Shown here piece by piece: positions 33,043 to 41,836 of a stretch of DNA of 64,000 bases. Within the stretch, counting starts at the first letter, position 1; each line of letters opens with the position of its first letter. The translations under genes and the position numbers were made by a program. Origin of the DNA: Phycisphaerales bacterium (lineage in GTDB: Bacteria; Planctomycetota; Phycisphaerae; UBA1845). Where the stretch lies: contig JACKHG010000004.1 in NCBI GenBank assembly GCA_020639115.1, positions 1 to 64,000 of the forward strand. The letters run 5' to 3'. Under the pieces are notes generated by a model. It was given only the letters and a program-made list of their open reading frames with translations. It was not told the origin of the DNA and searched no databases.

Positions 33043-34008
33043 CTACTGCTTGCGGAATGACGGATCCGGCGTGCCCTGGAAACAGGCCATGACCCAGGGG
33101 TACTGATCGGTCACGTAGTAGCCATAGGCGCCGTCTACCGTCATGCCGTTGCACTCGTCGAGATCGCCGGCGTCGGTCCATTCCCAATCATCGACGAACG
33201 TGCCGTCGTAGGTGCCGCCGGGGAACGCGCCCTCGCCCGGTGCACTCACGCGAGCGCCGCTCTTCAGCGTGTAGCCGGAGACGGCTTTGCGGATCGTGCC
33301 GTTGTCGTCGAAGTAGGGTCCGTGGATCGGGAACCCATCGGCGGCAAAGCCGATGACGGGCGACGCCTGCGCTGCAGAGTCTTCATACATGGCCTGCGGA
33401 TCGCCATGGTAGTGGTACGCGCCGTCCGGTTGCGTGTGGGCGTTGTGGCTGTCGGTGCCAAACGCGTTGCCCGGGTGCATCGGGTCGTAGCGCCAGGGCG
33501 TGTCCGAATCGAAGCAACCGATCTTCTCCTGGCCGAGCGGCTCGTTGCCCACGCCGTAGCACGCGGCTGCCAACTGGTCGAGCTTCACGCCGTTCAGGAA
33601 GATCGCGTTGTCGTATTCGAGGGAGAGCGGCGTTGACGTCCCAGCCGCGGTTGGCGCGGCGTCCACGCTGAACTGCTCGGTGACTTCCGCGACCGGCGTG
33701 GCGAAAGCGCCCGCGTCGTTGAAATCGTGGTTGGGAATCGAATTGCTGACGAATGTGTAGGCGTCGCCGGCGTCGGTGATTTCCACGCTGGCTGTGAAGG
33801 TCGTGCCGCGTTCCAGATCGGTCGCGGTGGCGGTATACGTGCCGGCGTAGGCGGTGCACGAGGTCGCCCGGGACGTGAACGTCGCGTCGGTGATGTCCGT
33901 CGCGTCGCCGTCGCCGGTGGGCCCAGCCGGTTGCCCGCTCGGGGCGCAAGCGCCCAGGAAAATCGCCGCAGCAAGCGCCGCTGCAAACCTCAGCCGGTCA
34001 CGTGTCAT
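33043..34008 (-). CDS. YHYH-domain lipoprotein
   Basis: 321 residues from the ATG at 34008, which has AAGGAGG 6 nt upstream. The N-terminus is a lipoprotein signal with lipobox LGAC (Cys21). The second half has the YHYH motif (DGAYHYHGDP) and surrounding GFPIHGPYF and NGMTVDGAYGYYVTDQYPWV, typical of YHYH family proteins found in marine and planctomycete genomes. Function of the family is not settled. The histidine pattern suggests metal binding. Probably anchored in the cell envelope. Confidence 0.85.
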   Translation of the reverse strand: MTRDRLRFAAALAAAIFLGACAPSGQPAGPTGDGDATDITDATFTSRATSCTAYAGTYTATATDLERGTTFTASVEITDAGDAYTFVSNSIPNHDFNDAGAFATPVAEVTEQFSVDAAPTAAGTSTPLSLEYDNAIFLNGVKLDQLAAACYGVGNEPLGQEKIGCFDSDTPWRYDPMHPGNAFGTDSHNAHTQPDGAYHYHGDPQAMYEDSAAQASPVIGFAADGFPIHGPYFDDNGTIRKAVSGYTLKSGARVSAPGEGAFPGGTYDGTFVDDWEWTDAGDLDECNGMTVDGAYGYYVTDQYPWVMACFQGTPDPSFRKQ

Positions 34009-34341
34009 GATGCCTCCTTGTTGAACGTGGCCGCGGCGTGATCCAATCCGCGCACGCCGTGACCCAAGCATTGATGGTAGCCGAATGCACGCCGCGCGCA
34101 GTATTCGGACGGAATAGGCTCCGGCCTCACACTACCCCCAACGCCGCTCGTGCCGAAGTAATGCCTCGAATTCCAGAAAATTACGGCCACCGCCCCGTTA
34201 CGCCGAAGGTGTTGCGGTGCCAAGCGTCTCAGCCCGATTGGGGCAATTTCACGTGCCGTGGAGACGACTCTCCCTCATCACGTACAATGGGCTGGTCGTT
34301 GGCGATATCGCTTCGTTTCATACCGCCCACGAGACCATGCC
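34009..34341. other. Divergent intergenic region with a segment repeated near 37430
   Basis: About 330 bases between the YHYH and DUF3267 genes, presumably both promoters. The part 34225-34300 resembles 37428-37500, sharing GGCAATTTCA and GGGCTGGTCGTTG with intervening similarity. Confidence 0.5.
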
Positions 34342-34965
34342 ATGAAGCTGGTTGTCGGCCCGGTGCCCGGAAGCCGGACGTTTGACCCGCAGGAACCGGG
34401 CTGGGAGCCGCTGCGCGAGCCGACGCCCGACCGCTTTCTCGCTTACGCGCTGCTGCTATCGGTGCCCATCCTCGCGCCGGGTCTGCTGCTCTTGCCGCGT
34501 CTGGTCGAAGCGGCGCGGTTTGCCCCGGCGCTACTTTTCGAGTTCGTGGCGGCATTGACCGCGATCATCGTGATCCACGAGGTGGTGCACGCGCTTTGCT
34601 ACCCGGGCGGATTGTGGTCGCCGCGTGTGTGCCTGGGCTTGTGGCCGAGCCGGCTGACGTTCTATGCCAGCTACGAGGGGCCGATGTCCCGGAATCGATT
34701 TCTCCTGGTGCTGGCGACGCCAGCCGTCGTGCTGACCGCCATGCTGCTTCCCCCGATGATCTGGGCAGCGCCCACGTGGCGCGCTTTCGCCACGGCGCTC
34801 TGCCTCATCCACCTGTCGGCCTGCACGGGCGATTTCCTGGGGATCTGGCTGCTCGTCCGTCAAGTACCGCGCAACGCCCAAGTGCAGAACGACGGCTGGA
34901 AGACATACTGGCAACCCCTCCATCAAGTGCCCATTGCTTTCTCTGGAACAGGTTCTCGCATTTAG
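34342..34965 (+). CDS. DUF3267-like membrane zincin-like protein
   Basis: 207 residues with four or five hydrophobic segments. The motif HEVVH (H79-E80...H83) in IIVIHEVVHALCYPGG is a zinc-metalloprotease-type site inside a membrane helix, as in DUF3267 'putative zincin peptidase' proteins. A later SACTGDFLGIW may supply the third ligand, as Asp. Activity is unproven for most of the family. ATG at 34342 starts the conserved part. It lies upstream of the first paralogous secreted protein on the same strand. Confidence 0.75.
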   Translation: MKLVVGPVPGSRTFDPQEPGWEPLREPTPDRFLAYALLLSVPILAPGLLLLPRLVEAARFAPALLFEFVAALTAIIVIHEVVHALCYPGGLWSPRVCLGLWPSRLTFYASYEGPMSRNRFLLVLATPAVVLTAMLLPPMIWAAPTWRAFATALCLIHLSACTGDFLGIWLLVRQVPRNAQVQNDGWKTYWQPLHQVPIAFSGTGSRI

Positions 34966-35045
34966 CTAATCCATAGCGAGAGCGCACTGAAACCAGCTCA
35001 TGTGCACCCTGCGAGTGCCCCGCCTCCACCAACGCGCCTTTGGGG

Positions 35046-35051
35046 TATAAT
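35046..35051 (+). promoter_or_regulatory. -10 box TATAAT upstream of the first paralogue
   Basis: A consensus TATAAT 69 nt before the ATG at 35121. No good -35 hexamer is seen. The second paralogue has TATCAT (37604-37609) at nearly the same distance (67 nt), which supports both. Confidence 0.5.
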
Positions 35052-35120
35052 CTCTGGTCGCCGTCGCTAGGCTTCGCAACGACCCATCGTTGAGTGCGAG
35101 GACTGACACAGGAGCATGAC

Positions 35121-36503
35121 ATGTCCATCTTGTTACTGGCCCTGATCTGTGCACAGCCGCCTGCAGCTCTCACCGCGGTTCGTCAAGTCGAACTCGATCA
35201 ACTGGCAGCACGAGTGGCCACAGATCTGCGGAACCCAGTTGAGTATCGATTCCACGAAGACAAACAGGCAGAGCGCTTCGGCTACGCTTTGAGACTTGCG
35301 ACGGTCTGGCCCCGTCCAGAATCTCGTGAGCCGCTACTTGCTATCCTCGCATCGGACGATCTGCCGAAGATTGGCACGGCGGCCATCGGCCTGCTCAACT
35401 ACGACGATCCTGCCATCAGCGCCAAGGTCGCACAAATGACAGATGATGACCGGCTTTTTTTCGCTGGCTGCCTTGGCGAGAGAGTGGGTGACTCCGTCGC
35501 TCGGGCGATCAAGCGTCATACAGAGGGGTTCGAGTTTCCGATAGTGGCGGGTCGGCTGCTCCCGGAAGAGAACACGAAGAGCTCACCTGCCGATGCACCG
35601 GGCATCATGACGGTCCCGCGCGCAATAGCGGCGCTCAGGGACGATGAGCTGACCATTCGATTACAGGCATTCGTCTGGCTGATGCGATTCGGCATCGTGC
35701 TCGATGTTCAACCGCTCCTCGAGGCGTGGCCTCAGATGACTGATGCCGAGCGTGAGCAGTCGATCGGCTATTCTGATGAAGCGCCGAGCATCGGTGCGGA
35801 AAGTCTGCGCCGTGCACTCGAGCACGTGCTGGAGAGTGATCCTCCGAAAGGGCCGAAAGCCAGCGCTCTGCTGGTCCACCGACTGGCATGGCTGAGCAGC
35901 GATCACGCACACGACGCAGCCGTTGCGCTCCTGACCCAGTGGCCACACGCACCCGTGCCCGTAGAGCGTAGCTTTCTCAATCAGTGGTCCTACGCACTGC
36001 GGGGTCTCATTCGTGTCAGCCAGCCGGCGGACGCCGAGCTGGCCTACGGGTGGATCGCCGGCTCGTTCGAGCCGCTTCGGCACGGGGGTTTTGGGATGCT
36101 CGCCGCAATGGACGACGAGCGCGCCGTTGAAACCGTAATCGCCTACATGGAGGATTCGTCAGAACCCAGGCCAATCCTCACGTTGGTCAACCCTATCGAC
36201 ATATTGGCTTCGAGAGAATGGCCGGACAATGAAGTGCACTGGCGCTACATCCGCGCGATCCAAGGAATGCTCAACCGGCCCGACGACCCGGGCCGGAGAA
36301 ACTACAAATGTGGCTATCCGACTAGCGCACTCATAGATACGGCGAATGCAATGACTCAAGTGTATCACGGCGACAACGGCGTGATGATACCGTCGGGTAC
36401 AAATCAAATCGAGGTCGCAAGAACCATCCGCCAATTCAACGGCTGGGTCGAAGAACACGACCCACGACGAATGCCCAGGCTGCGGACGCCCAGCACCGAG
36501 TAA
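35121..36503 (+). CDS. Exported helical-repeat protein, paralogue 1
   Basis: 460 residues from the ATG at 35121, with GGAG 7 nt upstream. A short signal peptide (MSILLLALICAQPPAA) precedes a mostly helical protein with HEAT-like periodicity (WPRPESREPLLAILASDD, AAIGLLNYDDPAISAKV). No known domain. A paralogue of the same length at 37677 shares VWPRPE-REPL-AIL, GLLNY-D, MTVPRA and the C-terminal WRYIRAIQ..LNRP...CGY..S.LIDTAN..TQV.HG. The two flank a toxin-antitoxin pair. Function unknown. Confidence 0.75.
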   Translation: MSILLLALICAQPPAALTAVRQVELDQLAARVATDLRNPVEYRFHEDKQAERFGYALRLATVWPRPESREPLLAILASDDLPKIGTAAIGLLNYDDPAISAKVAQMTDDDRLFFAGCLGERVGDSVARAIKRHTEGFEFPIVAGRLLPEENTKSSPADAPGIMTVPRAIAALRDDELTIRLQAFVWLMRFGIVLDVQPLLEAWPQMTDAEREQSIGYSDEAPSIGAESLRRALEHVLESDPPKGPKASALLVHRLAWLSSDHAHDAAVALLTQWPHAPVPVERSFLNQWSYALRGLIRVSQPADAELAYGWIAGSFEPLRHGGFGMLAAMDDERAVETVIAYMEDSSEPRPILTLVNPIDILASREWPDNEVHWRYIRAIQGMLNRPDDPGRRNYKCGYPTSALIDTANAMTQVYHGDNGVMIPSGTNQIEVARTIRQFNGWVEEHDPRRMPRLRTPSTE

Positions 36504-36540
36504 CACTGGTCTCTTCTAAGGTCCTCTTAGGGATCAGTGT
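36503..36540. terminator. Hairpin between convergent genes
   Basis: Outer arms ACACTG (36503-36508) and CAGTGT (36535-36540) and inner arms CTAAG (36516-36520) and CTTAG (36526-36530). There is no long U-run. Its place between the convergent ends of paralogue 1 and vapC suggests a two-way transcription stop. Confidence 0.4.
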
Positions 36541-36573
36541 CATCGCGAGTCAACCGTATCGGTACGCGCAGCG

Positions 36574-36984
36574 CTACCCAAACGGATTCACTACCGCAAC
36601 GCCTGCAACCGTTGGCTGACCGGGGATATCCTCTGAGTAGAGCCGATCGACGCCGGCCTCTGCACAAGCCGCCAGCAACATGGCATCCCAGTACGACACC
36701 TGCTGCTCGCGATGAATGCGCAATCCGCTATCGAGAATGTCCGGTGATGGCAGGATCAAGGGAAAGCGCGCCCGCAGCCCCTGCATCGCGTCGAGCACGC
36801 GCGCGTCCGCAGTGCCACGCGCGACGAGCTTCGCCAGGACGGCCCCGAATTCACACGCGACCTGCCAGAGGAGTACAGTGTCCCGCGACGAAAGCGACTC
36901 CAGTAGCTTTCCCGCCGCGGCGCTCTTGGTCACCTCGTCCGCGCTCAGCGCGTAGACGAGGATGTTCGTGTCAACCGCGTTCAT
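36574..36984 (-). CDS. vapC: VapC-like PIN-domain toxin
   Basis: 136 residues. PIN-type ribonuclease fold with the acidic set in order: D5 in VDTNILVYAL, Glu in ACEFGAVL, Asp in YWDAMLLAAC, and Asp in LYSEDI. These bind Mg2+/Mn2+ in VapC toxins that cleave RNA. The start at 36984 lies 14 nt inside the upstream antitoxin gene, the usual overlap of a toxin-antitoxin pair. A longer upstream start adds 41 residues of non-protein-like sequence. Confidence 0.87.
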   Translation of the reverse strand: MNAVDTNILVYALSADEVTKSAAAGKLLESLSSRDTVLLWQVACEFGAVLAKLVARGTADARVLDAMQGLRARFPLILPSPDILDSGLRIHREQQVSYWDAMLLAACAEAGVDRLYSEDIPGQPTVAGVAVVNPFG

Positions 36985-37201
36985 GCATCTCGTCCCGCGA
37001 CGGCCGCCAACCATTGAGCCGGACCATGCCGGATTGACGGATATCCGCAAACAGCTTTCGCGCCGCTGTTTCCGTCTCCGGTGTCGTCTCCACCCGCCGG
37101 ATCGCAACCACGAGCCGGGTATGCTCCGGGAAATTCAGCTTCGTCTGTGGACGCAACAGCCCCCCCTCAACGACGACCGCCAACTCACCACCCAGCGTCA
37201 T
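36971..37201 (-). CDS. VapB-type antitoxin (AF2212/DUF104-like)
   Basis: 76 residues. The first half (VVVEGGLLRPQTKLNFPEHTRLVVAI) fits the beta-hairpin antitoxins of the AF2212/DUF104 group, which partner PIN toxins. The C-terminal half should wrap the toxin. AAGGAG lies 8 nt before the ATG. A 30-nt stretch inside it (37025-37054) recurs with three mismatches at 39029-39058, at the end of paralogue 2. Confidence 0.82.
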   Translation of the reverse strand: MTLGGELAVVVEGGLLRPQTKLNFPEHTRLVVAIRRVETTPETETAARKLFADIRQSGMVRLNGWRPSRDEMHERG

Positions 37202-37676
37202 GGGAAGCTCCTTCTACTGAGCCATACGCGCGTTCCGCATCATTCCTTCACCCGACCGATCCCAGTCCATTATACCACGCGAAAGCGGCATGCGAGGCAC
37301 GCCCCACGGGTGCTTCGACCTTTGACCTTTGACCTTGGACCTGGCGACCCGCCGCCCTACCGCCGTTTCTTGCGGGCCTTACGGCACAAAGTCCGGTGTC
37401 GGACCGGCCTTGGGCTGAGCGCCTCACCCCATTGCGGCAATTTCAAGCACCGCGGAAGCAACCCCTATGGCGTAGATGGGGCTGGTCGTTGCCAACTTCA
37501 GTCCCCTCCAGAACGGCGATGATTGAGTTGCCTCGCCGCCGCTACTTTGCCAAGTCTCTTCCAGATCTAGCCGCAACCCCGCATCCCCCACTGCCCGGCT
37601 CGGTATCATCCTTCGTGCACGGAAGGGCTTGGCGGCCACGGTTCCTCGACACCGCAAGTTCTTGCGAAGGGAAGAT
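37202..37676. other. Intergenic stretch with a copied ffh tail and a repeat of 34225-34300
   Basis: About 475 bases without a gene. 37324-37384 is a copy of the region that ends ffh (39117-39168), including the last seven codons KARKKRR and the stop, read on the minus strand. 37428-37500 resembles 34225-34300. TATCAT at 37604-37609 is the likely -10 of paralogue 2. Confidence 0.65.
37324..37384 (-). pseudogene. Truncated copy of the 3' end of ffh
   Basis: The run CGCCGTTTCTTGCGGGCCTT (37361-37380) is identical to 39147-39166, which encodes the last codons of ffh. The downstream GACCTTGGACC-type sequence is also shared. Beyond these codons the similarity fades, so only the tail of the gene was copied. 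Confidence 0.7.
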
Positions 37677-39041
37677 ATGCTCTACGTGTTGATAACGGCG
37701 TTTTTTGCCCAATCCGCCCTTCCGCCACCTGGCCATCGGGCGGAACTCGATCACTTGGCCGCACAGGTGACCGCGAGCCTTCGTCGGCCGGTGCCCTATC
37801 GCTTTCCGCACGATCACGCGCGGGAGCGTTTCATGCATGCACTGCGCCTGGCCGCGGTCTGGCCGCGCCCAGAGTTCCGCGAGCCACTCATGGCTATTCT
37901 GGAATCCAACAACCGGCCGATGATCGCGTTCGCGGCTGCCGGCCTGCTTAACTACGGAGATGCCGAGACCAACGCGAGAGTTCTCCAGATGACGGAAGAC
38001 CGACGGGAGTACGCTCTGGGTTGCATCGGACATCGCGTGGGTACGCAGGTCGCCGAGGCAATCAAACGTCATGCCCTAAACTGGGATTTTGCTGACTCAC
38101 CTCAGGAATTGCTGCCAGCCAGTCGTGTGTTCCTTCTCTCCCTGGAGATACCGGGCTACATGACCGTACCCCGCGCTATGGTCCATGCGCAGGCTCAGAA
38201 CCTCAGCGTTCGATTCCAGGCGTACTACTGGCTGGAGTACCAGGGAATTGTCCTTGATCCACAGCCGCTACTCGACGCTTGGCCAAGATTGGATGCGACC
38301 GCCCGCCAGACGATCCTCGGCTACGGCGACCGGATACCGCTCCTCGGTGCCGAACGACTGCGCGACGCCCTCGAACTGATCCTGGCGAATGAGGAGTGGA
38401 CAAGCCCGGTGACGCGCGCCCGATTGGTCTGTCGACTCGCCGCGCTGGGCAGTGATCGCGCACATGAGGCCGCGCTAGCACTGATCCGTGAGTTACCGCG
38501 CGGGACTGCACCCGACTCAACTCGCCCGCTCGATCCTTGGACTTTTGCGCTGCGCGGACTGATTCAAGTCAGTCGGTCATCGGACGTTCAGTTGGCCAAC
38601 GCGTGGATCAGGGAGTCGAACGATGTGCTTGCGTTGGGCGGATATGGCCTACTCGCCGCCCAGAGCGATCCCTACGCCGTCCGGACCGTCATTGAATACC
38701 TGAACGACGCGTCCAGGATGAAGGACTCGTTCTTTTTCCTGGATCCTGTCGACATCCTTCAGTCGCGCGAGTGGCGGGACGATTCGGTCAGGTGGCAATA
38801 CATCCGCGCAATTCAGGATATTCTTAATCGACCAACTGATCCGAATCGCGTGTTTCGAAAATGTGGCTACCTTACGAGTACACTGATTGATACCGCGAAT
38901 GCCCTTACGCAGGTGTTTCACGGGGAGAACGGCCTGATCATTCCCTCGGGATTCGATGAAGCGGAAGTTGCAGCCACAATCGAACGTTTTAACAGTTGGG
39001 TCGACGAAAACGATCCCGGTCGATACAACATGCCGGATTGA
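37677..39041 (+). CDS. Exported helical-repeat protein, paralogue 2
   Basis: 454 residues from the ATG at 37677 (AGGGAAG 3-9 nt upstream). Signal peptide MLYVLITAFFAQSALPPP, then the same helical architecture as the gene at 35121, with many shared blocks from start to end. Divergence is substantial, so the duplication is old. Its last three codons and stop (MPD-stop) lie inside a 30-bp segment matching the antitoxin gene at 37025-37054. The present C-terminus was therefore probably created by a deletion that removed a second toxin-antitoxin copy. Function unknown. Confidence 0.75.
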   Translation: MLYVLITAFFAQSALPPPGHRAELDHLAAQVTASLRRPVPYRFPHDHARERFMHALRLAAVWPRPEFREPLMAILESNNRPMIAFAAAGLLNYGDAETNARVLQMTEDRREYALGCIGHRVGTQVAEAIKRHALNWDFADSPQELLPASRVFLLSLEIPGYMTVPRAMVHAQAQNLSVRFQAYYWLEYQGIVLDPQPLLDAWPRLDATARQTILGYGDRIPLLGAERLRDALELILANEEWTSPVTRARLVCRLAALGSDRAHEAALALIRELPRGTAPDSTRPLDPWTFALRGLIQVSRSSDVQLANAWIRESNDVLALGGYGLLAAQSDPYAVRTVIEYLNDASRMKDSFFFLDPVDILQSREWRDDSVRWQYIRAIQDILNRPTDPNRVFRKCGYLTSTLIDTANALTQVFHGENGLIIPSGFDEAEVAATIERFNSWVDENDPGRYNMPD

Positions 39042-39058
39042 CAGATGTCCGCAACCAG
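39029..39058. repeat. Relic of the antitoxin gene at the end of paralogue 2
   Basis: 27 of 30 bases match 37025-37054 in the antitoxin gene, in the same orientation. It overlaps the paralogue 2 stop codon. Confidence 0.65.
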
Positions 39059-39141
39059 CACGCGCATACCCGCCTCCCCTCCTGCGTCATCTCAACGCCC
39101 CGCTGCGGGTTGCTGCGACCTTGGACCTTCGACCTGGCGAC

Positions 39142-40581
39142 CTAGCGCCGTTTCTTGCGGGCCTTGCGCTTGTCTTTGGTGTGGACGCGGCGCTGGGTGG
39201 TGGTGCCGCGCTTGGCGCGCAGATTGGGGAGGCCGCCGCCGGCGGCCATCTGCGAGACCTGCGAGCTGAACTTCATGCGCTGCAGCATGTTCATGCCCGC
39301 CATGTTCTTCATCAGGTCCCGCATCTGCGCGAACGACTTGACCAGCCCGCTAACGTCCTGCGGATCCGTGCCGCTGCCCCGCGCAATCCGCCGACGCCGC
39401 GACGTGTCGATCACCGCCGGATTCTTGCGCTCCTTCGGCGTCATCGACAGCACGATCGCCTCCATGCGCTTGATCTCGCCGTCGTCGACGTTCATGTCGG
39501 CAGCCGCACCCCCGCCGAAGCCCGGCAGCTTCTTCAGGATGTCCTTCATGGACCCCATCTTCTGCAGCTTCTTCATCTGGGCGAGGAAGTCGTCGAGCGT
39601 CAGCGTCCCCTTGGCCATCCGCTTCTCGAGCCGGGCCGCCTCGTCCGCGTCGTACTGCTCCTGGGCTTTTTCCACCAGGGTGAGCATGTCGCCCATGCCC
39701 AGGATGCTGCCCGCGACGCGGTCGGGGTGGAACGGCTCGAGCGCCTCGAGCTTCTCGCCCATACCGACGAACTTGATGGGCTTGCCCGTGACCTTCTTGA
39801 GCGAGAGCGCGGCGCCGCCGCGGGTGTCGCTGTCCAGCTTGGTGAGGATGCACCCGTCGAGTTCGAGCCGGTCGTTGAACGCCTTCGCGGTGGCGACGGC
39901 GTCCTGGCCGGTCATGGCGTCGAGCACGAGGTAGATCTGGTGCGGCGTGCAGGTCTGCTCGATCTTGTGCAGCTCGCTCATCAACTCCTCGTCGATGGCG
40001 AGCCGACCGGCGGTATCGAGGATGACCACGTCGCGATCGGTCTTGCGCGCGTGGGCGATGCCGTTGCGGCAGACCTTGACGGCGTTCTGGTGGTCGCGTT
40101 CGGTGTAGACCGGGACGCCGACCTGCTCGCCGAGGACCTCGAGCTGGTCGATGGCCGCGGGGCGCTTGAGGTCAGCCGCCACGAGCAGCGGGCGCTTGGC
40201 GCGCTGCAGGATCATGCGGGCGAGCTTGCCGCAGGTGGTGGTTTTGCCGGAGCCCTGGAGACCGGCGAGCATGAGCACGGTGGGTTCGCCGGCGACGAAG
40301 GGGATGCGCGGGTCGACCGGCCCCATCAGGCGGACCAGTTCGTCGTGGACGATCTTGATGATGACCTGGTCGGGCTTGAGGGTGTTGATCACCTCGGCGC
40401 CGATGGCCTTCTGCTGGACGTCGTCGCAGAACTCCTTGGCGACGTTGATGTTGACGTCGGCCTCGAGCAGCGCGGTGCGAACCTCGCGCATGGCCTCGCG
40501 GACGTTGTCCTCGGTGATCTTGCCGCGGCCGCGGAGTCCGCGGAAGACGTTGTTGAAGCGTTGGGTGAGTGAGTCGAACAT
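39142..40581 (-). CDS. ffh: Signal recognition particle protein Ffh (SRP54)
   Basis: 479 residues. Targets nascent membrane proteins to the Sec translocon together with 4.5S RNA and FtsY. N domain residues 1-90. GTPase with P-loop GLQGSGKTT (107-115), DTAGR, TKLDSDTRGG and GMGEKLEALEPF (closing motif). The Met-rich M domain spans about 300-440 and contains the RNA-binding RRRRIARGSG. The tail is very basic (KDKRKARKKRR). Its last codons are duplicated at 37361-37380. Confidence 0.96.
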   Translation of the reverse strand: MFDSLTQRFNNVFRGLRGRGKITEDNVREAMREVRTALLEADVNINVAKEFCDDVQQKAIGAEVINTLKPDQVIIKIVHDELVRLMGPVDPRIPFVAGEPTVLMLAGLQGSGKTTTCGKLARMILQRAKRPLLVAADLKRPAAIDQLEVLGEQVGVPVYTERDHQNAVKVCRNGIAHARKTDRDVVILDTAGRLAIDEELMSELHKIEQTCTPHQIYLVLDAMTGQDAVATAKAFNDRLELDGCILTKLDSDTRGGAALSLKKVTGKPIKFVGMGEKLEALEPFHPDRVAGSILGMGDMLTLVEKAQEQYDADEAARLEKRMAKGTLTLDDFLAQMKKLQKMGSMKDILKKLPGFGGGAAADMNVDDGEIKRMEAIVLSMTPKERKNPAVIDTSRRRRIARGSGTDPQDVSGLVKSFAQMRDLMKNMAGMNMLQRMKFSSQVSQMAAGGGLPNLRAKRGTTTQRRVHTKDKRKARKKRR

Positions 40582-40954
40582 GGGTGCAGGGCCTCAAGCC
40601 TGGGCGAAAGGCGGTGCAACCGCCTGGATTACTCGGGAAACCCTGGATTTTCGCGGATCGCGGGCGTTCGGTCAAACCTGCGCGGGTGCCGCGGGGGCGG
40701 ATGGGGGATGGCGCGTTGGTGCGGGGGGCTGACGCGGCCTTGCGGTCGGTCAGCCCGGTCCCCCACTTGCGTGGGGGGTTCTGATTGGCCGCAGTTGCTT
40801 GGCGTTGTGGCGCGGATGTGGTGGGCCGCGCAGCTCGGCCCCCCACTTGCGTGGGGGGTTCTGATTGGCCTCAGTTGCTTGGCGTTGTAGCGCGGACGTG
40901 GTGGGCCGTGCAGCCCGGCCCCCCACTGGCGTGGGGGGTTCTGATGGCGCTCGG
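40582..40954. other. Intergenic stretch dominated by the 80-bp repeat
   Basis: About 370 bases between the ffh start and the end of the sigma operon, both on the minus strand. Bases 40751-40946 are tandem repeats. The remaining 170 bases next to ffh should hold its promoter, but no clear box is seen. Confidence 0.5.
40751..40946. repeat. 80-bp tandem repeat with strong hairpin, about 2.5 copies
   Basis: Units start at 40751, 40831 and 40911 with a period of exactly 80. Each begins CAGCCCGG(T/C)CC and has a hairpin CCCCCAC-TTGC-GTGGGGG (TGGC loop in the third), followed by GTTCTGATTGGC. Differences between units are few. It lies just past the stop of the sigma-operon end gene, so the hairpins may terminate that transcript. 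Confidence 0.85.
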
Positions 40955-41773
40955 CTACTGCTGGCCTTCGGGCTCGGGGACCGGGCGGCCGTCGCGCGGC
41001 GGGCCGTTGCCCCGGCGGCCGCGGCGGAGGCGCTCGTGGCGGCCCGGCTCGCCGTCTTCATCGTCCGGCGGGCCGAGGTTGCCCTCGAGGATCCGCTGGT
41101 ACATCTTCTCGATCTCGGCGTCGCGATCGTCCGCCTGCTTCTGAAGGCGGGCGCGGAGTTGCCCGACGCGCTGTTCGAGGCGATCGATCTCCTCCCCCAT
41201 GCGCCTTTGCCGGATGTCGAACTGCTTTCCCACGAGCGGTCGGATCTGCTCAGCCAGGGCGGCGCGGTCCTCGTCCGTGGTGGCGAAGCGGTAACGGCGG
41301 GCGAGGCGGCGCAGCTCCATCTCCGTCTGCTGCTCGGACTTGCGGACCTGGAACAACTGCGGGTCGCGGTCCTTGAGTTCCTTCATGTGGATCATGTCGG
41401 GCAGGATGCGGCCGATCCACCGCTCGAACATGTCGTCATCGTTCGCCTGCGTTTCCAGCAGGCGGTCGTACATCTCGGGGTACTCGTCGGCGATGAACTG
41501 CTTGAGCGCGGTGCGCTCGTCATCCGTCATCCGCCGCCAGAGCATGACGCCGGCCCGCGGGCCGCGGTGGCGATCCATGCCTCGGCCGGGCGGCCCAAGC
41601 GCGTCATCCGGCGGAGGCGGCGGCTCGTCCGCGACGGGGTCGGCGGTTGGGGGTTGCTCCGCGGCGAATGCGGCTGCGGGCAGCGCGGAAAGAAGCAGCG
41701 CGGCAGCCAACAGCCCTGCCCAGCCCCCTATCGATTTGCGGCTCTTGCCTGTCGTCCAGTCAGTGACCACCAT
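40955..41773 (-). CDS. Exported coiled-coil protein, third gene of ECF sigma operon
   Basis: 272 residues from the ATG at 41773. Signal peptide (WAGLLAAALLLSALPAAAFA), a Pro-rich linker, then a charged helical region (RRMTDDERTALKQFI, RRMGEEIDRLEQRVGQLRARLQKQ) with strong coiled-coil character and a Gly/Arg/Pro-rich end. The shape recalls periplasmic CpxP/heavy-metal-sensor-like proteins placed after sigma and anti-sigma genes, but identity is not certain. It follows the probable anti-sigma gene by 63 nt. Confidence 0.7.
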   Translation of the reverse strand: MVVTDWTTGKSRKSIGGWAGLLAAALLLSALPAAAFAAEQPPTADPVADEPPPPPDDALGPPGRGMDRHRGPRAGVMLWRRMTDDERTALKQFIADEYPEMYDRLLETQANDDDMFERWIGRILPDMIHMKELKDRDPQLFQVRKSEQQTEMELRRLARRYRFATTDEDRAALAEQIRPLVGKQFDIRQRRMGEEIDRLEQRVGQLRARLQKQADDRDAEIEKMYQRILEGNLGPPDDEDGEPGRHERLRRGRRGNGPPRDGRPVPEPEGQQ

Positions 41774-41836
41774 GTCTGTCGTCCCTCTATACATCAGCCC
41801 GGCGTGCCCTTCCCGCATCCGGGCGATGAATATTGG

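Noticed and set aside
36574..37107. A longer PIN toxin start at 37107
   Set aside because: The extra 41 residues are Arg/Gly-rich antitoxin shadow; MNAVDTNILVYAL is the usual PIN beginning.
40751..40946. CRISPR array
   Set aside because: The units repeat over their whole length with no unique spacers, only about 2.5 copies, and no cas genes.
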